This document shows, piece by piece, positions 27,457-36,597 of a stretch of 64,000 bases of DNA. The DNA is from Acidovorax sp. 106 (lineage in GTDB: Bacteria; Pseudomonadota; Gammaproteobacteria; Burkholderiales; Burkholderiaceae_C): assembly GCF_003663825.1 (NCBI RefSeq), contig NZ_RCCC01000001.1, positions 376,001 to 440,000 on the forward strand, written 5' to 3'. The translations under genes were made by a program, and so were the position numbers. Under the pieces are notes generated by a model, which had not been told where the DNA came from, did no database searches, and was given only the letters and a program-made list of their open reading frames with translations. Each line of letters starts with the position of its first letter. Position 1 is the stretch's first letter.

Positions 27457-27726
27457 TCAGGCCAACGATGCAACCCCAGCGGCAGCCAGGCCCAACAGCA
27501 CGTAAAACGCCAGCCCCGCAAAAAGAAGACCGCTCGAAGTCAACACCCGCTGGCCATCACGCTTGAACGAAAGCGCACCCGCAGGCCCATGCATGCGGCC
27601 CTCTGAGCCGCCCAGCGACTCGCCGCGCCAACGGCCCAGACTGAGGGTGGAAACGAACAACTTTCCGGTGAGGACAAGAGCAAGCTCAACCGCACACCAC
27701 AAAAGCATCGCAAGGGCTTCAAGCAT
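27457..27726 (-). CDS. small two-helix membrane protein
   Basis: An 89-residue protein with hydrophobic helices at about 3-25 and 62-87 and a basic, Gly-rich loop of about 35 residues between (WRGESLGGSEGRMHG). GGAG stands 6 nt before the ATG, which supports a real gene. I do not recognise a family. It lies between the RimJ-like gene and a hydrolase gene on the same strand. Confidence 0.6.
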   Translation of the reverse strand: MLEALAMLLWCAVELALVLTGKLFVSTLSLGRWRGESLGGSEGRMHGPAGALSFKRDGQRVLTSSGLLFAGLAFYVLLGLAAAGVASLA

Positions 27727-27870
27727 TTCATTCTCCAGGCGCTACACGCAACGCACGATACACGCAGCCTCGTCGCAAGGCCAGTCACAAGTCCGATCAA
27801 CATACGGCTTGGCAGAGGACTGCGGGTCCTTGAGCTATGAGGCATAGCGAAAACAGGGTCCTCACGGAGT

Positions 27871-28572
27871 TTATTCAGAGGTCTTTGGCAGGCTGCTGAT
27901 GAATGTAGATATCACCGCAGCCGCGTCGCCAGGGCTTGCTTGAAGCAAGCAGTGGGGCCCAGCGCAGGAAACCACCCGAAGACGCTCACCCAACACCATA
28001 AAAGGCTTCACGGCACGCTGCGACACCACCCTGTCGTTGCGAGCCTGGAGATACAAAACTGGCACCCGTACTTCAGACAACAAGTCCGCTACATCCACTT
28101 CAGCTACGGCGCCGATGCGCTCTGCCAAAACGGAGGGACTGACCGAAGATACGGCTTGCCGAATCGCCACCACCAACGAGGGCGTCGCGTAGCGCCCCAG
28201 AAGCCCCCACGCCAGTGCACGATCTGGAAGCACAGCCGGAGAAACGGCCTGAGCCAATGGCGCCATCCACCGCAACAACGGAAGAGGCGAGCGGGCAAAC
28301 GTGGCACACAGCACAAGCCCCCGCAAGCGCTGCGGCCGCTCTGCCGCCAGCATCACGCCCAGCGGCCCCGAGAACGACTCGGCCAACAGCACATAGTCTT
28401 CATGCAGCGGCAACAGCGCACGCACCCGATCCGCCAACGCTGCGTAGCCCAGGCGCTCTACGCGCGGATACGACACCACCTGCGTTCGGAACCGATCACC
28501 CCAAGCGGCAACCAGCGGAGCGAACAGCTCGCCCGTGCCGTCCAGACCAGGGAGTAAAACGATGGCAGTCAT
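27871..28572 (-). CDS. alpha/beta-fold hydrolase
   Basis: A 233-residue compact alpha/beta hydrolase. VLLPGLDGTGELF (5-17) gives the oxyanion turn, AESFSGP (about 63-69) the nucleophile Ser, LYLQARNDRVVS (about 172-183) the acid, and GPHCLLQ (about 204-210) the His. It resembles small esterase/BioH-like enzymes. The substrate is unknown. It may share a transcript with the small membrane protein 144 bp downstream. Confidence 0.88.
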   Translation of the reverse strand: MTAIVLLPGLDGTGELFAPLVAAWGDRFRTQVVSYPRVERLGYAALADRVRALLPLHEDYVLLAESFSGPLGVMLAAERPQRLRGLVLCATFARSPLPLLRWMAPLAQAVSPAVLPDRALAWGLLGRYATPSLVVAIRQAVSSVSPSVLAERIGAVAEVDVADLLSEVRVPVLYLQARNDRVVSQRAVKPFMVLGERLRVVSCAGPHCLLQASPGDAAAVISTFISSLPKTSE

Positions 28573-28642
28573 GGGAACAGGGGATGCGTGGACGCCGTAT
28601 CGGCACCCGAACAGGGAGGGGACGAAAGTGCGTCGCCGCGTC

Positions 28643-29002
28643 TCATTCGAGCCCCACCGTCAGCTCAGGCGCACTGAACGCAAAAACACCCACGCAGTCG
28701 TCCAGGCCTGTGACCAAAAACTCCCGCAGGGCTGGGCGAGTGCTGGATGACATGAATCCCTTGCGTCTCGACTCCTGCTCTAACCAGCCTCCGTCATGTA
28801 TTTCAAAAATAACGCCCCCCGGAGCAGTGGAGCAGGCCGGCCAGAACTCCAGCAAATCCCCCTCATCCAGCACACGAAAACCAACGGCATCGGTGAACAG
28901 AACTACGGAGTGACCGACATGTATGCGCAGATTCTGTAGGTCGTACGACACGTTGGAAATTTCCGAACCTGCGAGGAATTGGTGGATCTTGGTCGTGCGC
29001 AT
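28643..29002 (-). CDS. hypothetical protein, 119 aa
   Basis: A soluble protein of balanced composition with segments ISNVSYDLQNLRIHVGHSVV, GFRVLDEGDLLEFWP and REFLVTGLDDCVGVFAF, which read like a real beta-rich fold. I do not recognise a family or a motif. The start is unsure: ATG 29002 lacks a ribosome site, and a TTG at 29041 or GTG at 29032 would lengthen it by about ten residues. Confidence 0.6.
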   Translation of the reverse strand: MRTTKIHQFLAGSEISNVSYDLQNLRIHVGHSVVLFTDAVGFRVLDEGDLLEFWPACSTAPGGVIFEIHDGGWLEQESRRKGFMSSSTRPALREFLVTGLDDCVGVFAFSAPELTVGLE

Positions 29003-29104
29003 GAATGGGATATGAGAGCTACTTGGAGCCACTGTAGCCAAGTGACATTCCCATTTTGCAGTGACCCCAAGCGAGCGTCATGCCGCATCGTTTGGCTTAC
29101 TCAG

Positions 29105-30136
29105 TCACGCCGTCTGCGCCGGATGCTCTTGCGCCCAATTCGCCGCAGCCTCCCACCCCGGCGGAACACACCCCTGCTCCATCACGCACAGGCTGGCGCT
29201 GGCCAGGGCGTGGCGCAGGGCCTGTTGGCAGGCGGTGTCTGACAGGACCTCCACAAACGGCACGAATGACCCAGCCCCGGCTTGCGCAGCTTGGCGCAGC
29301 AGGTGGGCCAGCAGGCCCGCCAGAAAGCAGTCGCCCGCGCCCACGGTGTCGGCCACGGGCAAGGGTTGGGCCTCTTGGGCAAAGCACTGGGTGCCGTTGC
29401 GGTGCAGCAGCCATGCGCCGTTGGCGCCGAGCGTGAGGGCCAGCAGGTGGGCCTGGGGGTTGGCGGCCAGCAGGTGGCGGGCGCGCTCCAGCGCGCTGGC
29501 GCCGGGTACGGCGAGGTGGTCCAGGTCTTCGTCGCTGGCTTTGATGAGGTGGGCGTGCGCCAGGGCGGCGTGCACGGTGCTGCGGTAGGCGGCCAGGTCG
29601 GGCATGACGGAGGGGCGCAGGTTGGCATCGACCACCACGCAGTAGCCTGCGGTGCGCTGGGCGGCCAGCCAGGGCAGGTAGGTGGCGGCGTCGCGGGCAT
29701 CGAGCGCCAGGGCGCCGGTGCAGACCACCTGCAAAGCGGGCAAGGTGGTGCAGGCATGGGCCAGGCCTTGCGCTGACACGGCGCGGTCGGCCACGCCTTC
29801 GCGGTAGAAGGCGTAGTCGGGGTGGCCGTGGGCGTTGAGGTTGACGACGGCCAGCGAGGTGACTTGCTGCACCGGATCGGGCTGCGCCAGGTGCACGCCA
29901 TCGGCCACCAACTGGGCCTCCAGTTCACGGCCAAAGCGGTCGCGCGACAAGGGGTTGAGGTACTGCGTGCCCACGCCCTGGCGGGCCAGTGCGCGGCACA
30001 GGTTGTAGAGCGCACCGCCCAGGCAAGGCAGGTAGCTGCCATCGGGGCGGCGGATCAGGTCGATGAGGGCTTCGCCCGCGATGGCGGCCTGGATGGAGGT
30101 TGCGGCAGGCGTTGGAGAGGGGTCAATAGCGTTCAA
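29105..30136 (-). CDS. PfkB-family fructokinase
   Basis: A 343-residue ribokinase-fold sugar kinase. It opens with IAGEALIDLIRRPDGSYLPCLGGALYN (19-45), the fructokinase-type substrate-binding start. The phosphoryl-transfer motif DTVGAGDCFLAGLL (about 266-279) contains the catalytic Asp. A fructokinase makes fructose-6-phosphate. As the last gene of the polyol operon it would use the fructose formed from mannitol or sorbitol by the dehydrogenase encoded upstream. It is 263 bp from xylB, a gap filled with repeats. Confidence 0.88.
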   Translation of the reverse strand: MNAIDPSPTPAATSIQAAIAGEALIDLIRRPDGSYLPCLGGALYNLCRALARQGVGTQYLNPLSRDRFGRELEAQLVADGVHLAQPDPVQQVTSLAVVNLNAHGHPDYAFYREGVADRAVSAQGLAHACTTLPALQVVCTGALALDARDAATYLPWLAAQRTAGYCVVVDANLRPSVMPDLAAYRSTVHAALAHAHLIKASDEDLDHLAVPGASALERARHLLAANPQAHLLALTLGANGAWLLHRNGTQCFAQEAQPLPVADTVGAGDCFLAGLLAHLLRQAAQAGAGSFVPFVEVLSDTACQQALRHALASASLCVMEQGCVPPGWEAAANWAQEHPAQTA

Positions 30137-30175
30137 GGGAATCGGAGGTGGGGTGGTTCAGGCACACATCCCGTG

Positions 30176-30244
30176 CGCCCTGAGCTTGTCGAAGGGCCTG
30201 CATGGCACACGCCCTGGCTTCGACAGGCTCAGCCTGAACGGTGG
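30176..30244. repeat. family B palindromic repeat, inverted pair
   Basis: Left arm CCCTGAGCTTGTCGAAGGG and right arm GGCTTCGACAGGCTCAGCC are inverted copies of the same unit, between the fructokinase gene and xylB. Confidence 0.8.
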
Positions 30245-30255
30245 CGGTAGCTTGG

Positions 30256-30313
30256 ATACAAAACGGCCTGCAGACCAGACAAATCAAGCGCTGGCAGCTA
30301 TGGTTTTTGATGA
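30256..30313 (-). repeat. family A hairpin repeat, copy 4 (degenerate)
   Basis: On the minus strand it reads CATAGCTGCCAGCGCTTGATTT followed by a decayed right half. It lies 3' of xylB in the sense orientation. Confidence 0.6.
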
Positions 30314-30320
30314 TTCTGTG

Positions 30321-30354
30321 CCCAGGCTTCGACAGGCTCAGCCCAAACGGTGGG
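30321..30354 (+). repeat. family B repeat, single copy
   Basis: GGCTTCGACAGGCTCAGCCC then AAACGGT, between xylB and the family A copy 4. Confidence 0.8.
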
Positions 30355-30399
30355 AGAAATTCACGGCAGAGGTGCATTAGCAGCAATGCGCTACGGCCG

Positions 30400-31917
30400 T
30401 CAGAACTGCGCTTGCAGCGCCGGGTACAGCGCCACATAGCGGGCATAGCGCTCGGCCAGCAGGGCTTGCTGGGCGGGCTGCGGATGGAAGGTGGCATCGG
30501 CCGCCAGGGGTTGGCACCAATGGGCTTCGTCGCCACCGCAGGCCATGGCGGCCAGGCGGGCTGCGCCCAGCGCGGCGGCAGCGTGGGCGCCCTCGGGGCG
30601 CTGCAGTGGAGTGCCCAGGGCGCTGGCCAGCAGCTGGGCCCAGGGGTTGCTACGGGCGCCACCGCCGACCAGGGCCAAGGGGCTGGAGTGGATTTCAGTG
30701 GTGGAACGGGGACGGGCTTCGACACGCTCAGCCTGAACGGCTGGGGTGGAACCCGCAGAGCGCATGGCGTTAAGGCCATCGAGCAAACCAAAGCCCACGC
30801 CTTCCATCACGGCATAGGCCAGGTCAGCGGCGTCGTGCTCGGCCCGCAAGCCCATGAAGACGCCGGTGGCAGCGGCGTTGTTGTGCGGGGTGCGTTCACC
30901 ACTCAGGTAGGGCAGAAACAGCGGTGCCTGGGCCTGACGCGCGGTGGGCAATACGCCGACTGCGGCAGACAGCTGGGCCTCGTCGCCCCGGCCAGTCAGG
31001 CGGGTGACCCAGCCAAAGGCGCTGGCCGCGCTGAGCATGACGGACATGTGGTGCCAGCGCTGGGGTAGCGCGTGGGCAAAGGCGTGCACGGCGCGCTCGG
31101 TGGCGGGGGCAAAGGCATCGGTCACCCGAAACACCACGCCCGAGGTACCCAGCGACACAAAGCCCTGCCCGGCGGTGCGCGCGCCCACGCCCACAGCGCT
31201 GGCGGCGTTGTCGCCCGCGCCTGCGGCCACGACCACGCCTTCGCCCAGCCCCCAGCGGCGGGCTACGTCACCCAGCAGCGTGCCGGTGGGTGCATTGCCT
31301 TCGGCCAGGGCGGGCATGTGCGAGGCGTCCAGCCCGCAGGCCTGCAGCATGGCCGGGCTCCAGGCGCGGGCCTGCACGTCCAGCCACAAGGTGCCGGATG
31401 CATCGGACATATCGCTCACCGCCGTGCCGGTGAGCTGCAGCCGCAGCCAGTCTTTGGGCAGCAGCACGGTGCGGATTTGGGTGAAGACTGCGGGCTCATG
31501 CGTGCGCAGCCACAGCAGCTTGGGGGCGGTGAAGCCGGGCATGGCGAGGTTGCCGGTGATCTGGCGCGAAGTGGGCACGGCCTGCTCCAGCAGCGCACAT
31601 TCCGCACTGGCGCGGCCGTCATTCCACAAGATGGCGGGGCGCAGCACCTGGCCCTGCGCGCCCAGCACCACCGCACCATGCATGTGGCCCGACAGGCCGA
31701 TGCCACACACCTGGGCCCAGGCGATGGGCATCTGCGCGCGCAACTGGGCGACGGCGGTCTCGACGGCAACGAGCCAGTCGGCGGGGTGCTGCTCGCTCCA
31801 GGTGGGCTGGGGACGGTACTGACGCACGGCGGCATCGGCCGTGGCGATGACGGTGTGCGCTTCGTCCAGCAGCAAGAGCTTGACGCCGGAGGTGCCTAGG
31901 TCGATTCCGAGGTACAT
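30400..31917 (-). CDS. xylB: xylulokinase
   Basis: A 505-residue FGGY-family kinase that phosphorylates D-xylulose to xylulose-5-phosphate. Marks: MYLGIDLGTSGVKLLLLD (1-18), GLSGHMHGAVVLG (about 73-85), PAILWNDGR, the active-site Asp region GAGDNAASAVGVG (about 232-244), and LALVGGGARSNPWAQLLA before the C-terminal ATP site. Between GLDALR-like DGLNAMRSAG and LALVGGG the protein carries about 20 extra residues encoded by a family B DNA repeat (positions 30713-30746). With the DalD-type dehydrogenase it completes D-arabitol use. ATG 31917 starts the conserved N-terminus. Confidence 0.93.
   Translation of the reverse strand: MYLGIDLGTSGVKLLLLDEAHTVIATADAAVRQYRPQPTWSEQHPADWLVAVETAVAQLRAQMPIAWAQVCGIGLSGHMHGAVVLGAQGQVLRPAILWNDGRASAECALLEQAVPTSRQITGNLAMPGFTAPKLLWLRTHEPAVFTQIRTVLLPKDWLRLQLTGTAVSDMSDASGTLWLDVQARAWSPAMLQACGLDASHMPALAEGNAPTGTLLGDVARRWGLGEGVVVAAGAGDNAASAVGVGARTAGQGFVSLGTSGVVFRVTDAFAPATERAVHAFAHALPQRWHHMSVMLSAASAFGWVTRLTGRGDEAQLSAAVGVLPTARQAQAPLFLPYLSGERTPHNNAAATGVFMGLRAEHDAADLAYAVMEGVGFGLLDGLNAMRSAGSTPAVQAERVEARPRSTTEIHSSPLALVGGGARSNPWAQLLASALGTPLQRPEGAHAAAALGAARLAAMACGGDEAHWCQPLAADATFHPQPAQQALLAERYARYVALYPALQAQF
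30713..30746 (-). repeat. family B repeat inside xylB, translated in frame
   Basis: GGCTTCGACACGCTCAGCCTG then AACGGCT on the plus strand. On the coding strand the insert is read as AVQAERVEARP without breaking the frame. Confidence 0.85.
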
Positions 31918-31981
31918 GGGGTGGTTATGCAATGGGTCAGCCCAAGAGGGCCGAGGCGGTTTGAAAGCGAATGCGGCGGGG

Positions 31982-32011
31982 CGGCTTCGACAAGCTCAGC
32001 CCGAACGGTAG
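31982..32011 (+). repeat. family B repeat, single copy
   Basis: CGGCTTCGACAAGCTCAGCC then CGAACGGTAG in the 157-bp gap between the AraC-type regulator gene and xylB. Confidence 0.8.
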
Positions 32012-32074
32012 GGGGAAAGCTGGGAGCACAGGTTTGAACGCAGGACGCAATGAAGCCCCGGTGCCAGATAGACA

Positions 32075-33004
32075 TCACACCTTGCCAAACCGCCCCACGC
32101 CCTGCTTGCGATACTCGCTGGGCGTCATGCCCTTGATGTCCAGAAAGCGGCGGTTGAAGTTGGCCATGTTGTTGAAGCCCACGTCATAAGCAATGTGGGT
32201 GATGTAGCGGTCGGTCTCCATCAGCAGCTGGCAGGCGCGGTTCACGCGCACCAAGTTCACAAAGTCGGTGAAGGTGTTGCCCGTGGCACGGCGAAAGAAG
32301 CGGGAGAAGCGGCTCTCGGTCATGTCCAGCTCTTGCGCCAGATCGGCAGCCGACAGCGGCTCGGCCAGGTGGTCGGTGATGCGGCTGACGATGGCGTTGA
32401 TCTGCGCGAGCTGGGTGTCGCTGTCTTCGCTTTGCAGCTGGGCGCTGGAGAGCAGGCGATAGTCCGTGCAGCGGGCCAACTCGCCCATCCATTCGCAAAA
32501 CGCGGCAAAGCGCGCCAGCCCTTGCGTGGACTTGATGCGCCGCCAGTGCTCGGTGGCCTGCGCCTGCATTCCGAAAAACTCGATGCCGTGGCGGGCACGT
32601 TCGAGCAAAGGCAGCACTTCGCGCAACTCAGGAATGCCCTCGCTGGCATCGACCAGCGGCTGGTGTGGGAACTGCACCACCAGGTCGCGCTCGGGGTAGC
32701 CCGCCTCGGGCACGTCCATGCTGATCCAGTTGTGTGGCAGGCGGGGCCCTGTCAGCACCAGCTGGCCGGGGGCAAACTGGCCAATCCAATCGCCCACAAA
32801 CAATTTGCCCGACGAGGCCGTGATGAGGTGCAGCTCGTACTCGTCGTGGTAATGCCAGCGCGCCAGCGGCGTGGGAAAGCCGTGCGACAGGCAGCGGATA
32901 AAGCCCGCCGTCTCCGGCGGCTCGTAGCCAAGCTCAGGCGAGCGGGAGTAGGCATGCTCCAGCTCGGGCTTGGTCTGGCGCGGCAATGCATGAAGCGTGG
33001 ACAT
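32075..33004 (-). CDS. AraC-family transcriptional regulator of the polyol operon
   Basis: A 309-residue regulator. The N-terminal cupin-like sensor shows HYHDEYELHLI (about 54-64) and GPRLPHNW. The C-terminal AraC DNA-binding domain (about 205-305) has two helix-turn-helix units: LSAADLAQELDMTESRFSRFFRRATG and ITHIAYDVGFNNMANFNRRFLDIKGMTPSEYRKQ. It lies within the operon between dehydrogenase and xylulokinase genes, so it probably activates the operon in response to the imported polyol (inference). ATG 33004 is chosen; ATG 33013 is nearly as good. Confidence 0.9.
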   Translation of the reverse strand: MSTLHALPRQTKPELEHAYSRSPELGYEPPETAGFIRCLSHGFPTPLARWHYHDEYELHLITASSGKLFVGDWIGQFAPGQLVLTGPRLPHNWISMDVPEAGYPERDLVVQFPHQPLVDASEGIPELREVLPLLERARHGIEFFGMQAQATEHWRRIKSTQGLARFAAFCEWMGELARCTDYRLLSSAQLQSEDSDTQLAQINAIVSRITDHLAEPLSAADLAQELDMTESRFSRFFRRATGNTFTDFVNLVRVNRACQLLMETDRYITHIAYDVGFNNMANFNRRFLDIKGMTPSEYRKQGVGRFGKV

Positions 33005-33046
33005 GGCGTGCACCGTGTGAATGAAGTGGTGTGACGGCGTTGCGGC

Positions 33047-34486
33047 TTATTGTGCGGCGGTGCTGCTGCCCAGCCCCGCCGTGCGCGGGTGCCGGGCCAC
33101 AAACGCGGCCACCTGGGCGCTGGCCGTGCGCAGGGCCTGCACCAGGCGGGCATCGCCCGCCAGCTCGCCCCACAGCACCTTGTCGGCAGCAAACGCGGCC
33201 ACGGGGTCAGCGGCCTCGCAGATGGCATGAGCTGCAGCCGGGTCCATGGCTTGGTCCTGGTAGGTGTAGGGGATGCGCCCGGCGTGCCAGCGCTGCAGGT
33301 AAGCCAGGAACAGCGCAGGCAGCACGGCCACCGCAGCAATGCCCTCGCCGCGTGCCAGGCGCTCGCGGATGGTGGGCGCGATGAAGCCAGGGATCTTGCT
33401 GTAGCCGTCCATGGCCACGCGCTGGTTGGTGTCCTCAATGGCGGGGTTGCCAAAGCGCTCCAGCACCACGTCTCGGTAAACGGCCAGATCAATGGGGCTG
33501 GGTTGCAGCACGGGGATGGTGTCTTGCGTCACGTAGTCAAACGCCAGCTGGTGGATGGCGGCGTCGTGCGTGCCTTCGTGGATGAAGCGGTAGCCCACCA
33601 AGGTGCCCGCCCAGGCAATGCAGCTGTGCGTGGCGTTGAGCAGGCGGATCTTGGCCTCTTCGTATGGCGCGACAGATTCGACCAGCTCCACGCCCACTCG
33701 CTCCCATGCGGGGCGGCCATTGGCAAAGCGGTCTTCAATGACCCACTGGATAAAGCTCTCGCCCATCAGCGCCGCAGGGTCGGTGCGGCCGGTGGCGGCC
33801 TGCACGCGCTGCACCACCTCGGCCGTGGGGCGGGGGGTGATGCGGTCCACCATGGCGTTGGGGCTGGTGGTGTGGGCTTCGATCCAGGCGACCAGATCGG
33901 CATCGCCCAGCGCCTGCACAAACTGCAGCAGGCCGCTGCGCGAGCGGTCGCCGTTGTGGCGCAGGTTGTCGCAGTTCAGCAGCGTCACGGCCCCTGCCCC
34001 GGCCTGCCTGCGCGCGCGCAGCAAGGTGGTGAGGGCGCCGTAGATGGTGCTTCCCGCGCGGCTTTCGCGCAGGGCTTGCAGGTCGGCCTGCAGATCGGGT
34101 GCGCTGGCCCAGTCGAGCTGGTGGCGGCTGTCGAGGTAGTAGCCCGCCTCGGTCACAGTGAAGGAAATGATGCGCGTACCGGGCTGCGCGGCAATGGCAA
34201 TGAGCCCCGCCAGATCGGGCGTGTAGGGCACCACGGTGCGGATGGATTCCACGCGGGTGTAGCTGCGCTCGCCCTGGGCAGTCACCGTCTCCAGTGTGTA
34301 GGCGCCGCCCTGGGCTTGCAGGGCGGCAATGGTGTCTTGCATGTCAGGGCGCAGGTTGCCACCGGCCAGCACCCAGCGGGTGTCGCCCAGCTGGTGCAAC
34401 TGGTGCAGGTACAGCGCCTGGTGCGCGCGGTGGAAGGAGCCCAGCCCGAGGTGCAGGATGGTGAGCGTGTCTTGTGCGGTGGTCAT
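33047..34486 (-). CDS. dalD: D-arabinitol 4-dehydrogenase / mannitol dehydrogenase family
   Basis: A 479-residue NAD-dependent polyol dehydrogenase of the long-chain mannitol dehydrogenase family. The Rossmann start is LHLGLGSFHRAHQALYLHQL (10-29). The catalytic-lysine region is GYSKIPGFIAPTIRERLARG (about 370-389), and NCDNLRHNGDRSRS (about 180-193) is conserved. The best match in form is DalD, which turns D-arabitol into D-xylulose and often also D-mannitol into D-fructose. Genes for xylulokinase and fructokinase downstream fit both products. ATG 34486 begins MTTAQDTLT. Confidence 0.9.
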   Translation of the reverse strand: MTTAQDTLTILHLGLGSFHRAHQALYLHQLHQLGDTRWVLAGGNLRPDMQDTIAALQAQGGAYTLETVTAQGERSYTRVESIRTVVPYTPDLAGLIAIAAQPGTRIISFTVTEAGYYLDSRHQLDWASAPDLQADLQALRESRAGSTIYGALTTLLRARRQAGAGAVTLLNCDNLRHNGDRSRSGLLQFVQALGDADLVAWIEAHTTSPNAMVDRITPRPTAEVVQRVQAATGRTDPAALMGESFIQWVIEDRFANGRPAWERVGVELVESVAPYEEAKIRLLNATHSCIAWAGTLVGYRFIHEGTHDAAIHQLAFDYVTQDTIPVLQPSPIDLAVYRDVVLERFGNPAIEDTNQRVAMDGYSKIPGFIAPTIRERLARGEGIAAVAVLPALFLAYLQRWHAGRIPYTYQDQAMDPAAAHAICEAADPVAAFAADKVLWGELAGDARLVQALRTASAQVAAFVARHPRTAGLGSSTAAQ

Positions 34487-34541
34487 GGAATGCGTCTCAA
34501 AAATCAAATCGACGAGAAATCAGCGGGCCATCAATGCGCAA

Positions 34542-35597
<1,056 letters not shown>

Positions 35598-35669
35598 TCT
35601 AGTGCTCCGAATAACAGGTTGATTCCGATCCGCCAGCAGCGGTGGTTTGAACAGGGGCGCAAGGCGCGG

Positions 35670-35746
35670 TAGCCGCGCAACCGGCTTTGCCGGGCCGCTG
35701 GCTGCGCCCCCTGCAGGGGGAGGCGCCGAAGGCGCTTCGGGGGGGA
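35670..35746. repeat. family C GC-rich palindromic repeat
   Basis: A block of nested inverted repeats: CCGGCTTTGCCGG, CCCCCTGCAGGGGG (35707-35720) and GGCGCCGAAGGCGC followed by G7. It lies directly 3' of the second permease gene, within the operon, and would fold strongly in the mRNA. Confidence 0.75.
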
Positions 35747-35747
35747 G

Positions 35748-36587
35748 TCATTTCACGGCGCCGAAGGTCAGGCCCTGCACAAGCTGCTTCTGGCTGAACC
35801 AGCCAAACACCACGATGGGCGCAATCGCCATGAGCGACGCGGCAGACAACTTGGCCCAGAACAGGCCTTCGGGGCTGGAGTACGAGGCGATGAGCGTGGC
35901 CAGCGTGCCTGCCTTGGCGGCGCTGAGGTTCAGGCTCCAGAAGGCTTCGTTCCACGACAGCACCAGGCACAACAGGCCGGTGGATGCGAGGCCGCCCATG
36001 CCCAGCGGCAGCAGCACCAGCCGCACCTCTTGCCACAGCGTGGCGCCGTCCATGCGCGCGGCTTCCAGAATTTCGCGTGGGATGTCCTTGAAGTGCGAAT
36101 ACAGCATCCAGACCATGATGGGCAGGTTGGACAGTGCGAACACGATGATGAGCGCAAGCTGCGTATCGAGCAGGTGGCTCTTCTGCGCCAGCACGTAGAT
36201 GGGCACCAGCGCGCCCACGGCGGGCATCATCTTGGTGGAGAGCATCCACATCAAAATGTCTTTGGTGTACTTGCCTTTGAAGAAGGCCATGGCATACGCA
36301 GCAGGTGCAGCGAGCATGAGCCCCAGCACGGTGGACAGCACGCTGGTGATGACAGAGTTCTTGGCGTATAGCAGGTAGTCGCTGCGCTCTTGCACTTCGT
36401 GGAAGTTTTCGAGCGTGGGCGTGAACAGGATTTGCGGGGGCACTGCAATGGCCTGCAGCTCGGTCTTGAAGGCGGTGAGGAACAGCCAGGCCAGCGGAAA
36501 CACCAGCAGCAGGGCCACGGCCCATGCCACGGCAGTGCGCAGGGCCAAGAGGCCTAGAGGGAATTTGGAACGGCGTCGGGTAGTCAT
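35748..36587 (-). CDS. polyol ABC transporter permease (SmoG/MalG type)
   Basis: A 279-residue inner-membrane permease with six hydrophobic helices. The EAA loop, which docks on the ATPase, is EAARMDGATLWQEVRLVLLPLGMGGLAS (about 188-215). The N-terminus AVAWAVALLLVFPLAWLFLTAFKTE is typical of the second permease of carbohydrate importers. It starts 10 bp after the first permease gene, so the two are translated together. Confidence 0.93.
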   Translation of the reverse strand: MTTRRRSKFPLGLLALRTAVAWAVALLLVFPLAWLFLTAFKTELQAIAVPPQILFTPTLENFHEVQERSDYLLYAKNSVITSVLSTVLGLMLAAPAAYAMAFFKGKYTKDILMWMLSTKMMPAVGALVPIYVLAQKSHLLDTQLALIIVFALSNLPIMVWMLYSHFKDIPREILEAARMDGATLWQEVRLVLLPLGMGGLASTGLLCLVLSWNEAFWSLNLSAAKAGTLATLIASYSSPEGLFWAKLSAASLMAIAPIVVFGWFSQKQLVQGLTFGAVK

Positions 36588-36597
36588 GGTGTGCGCC

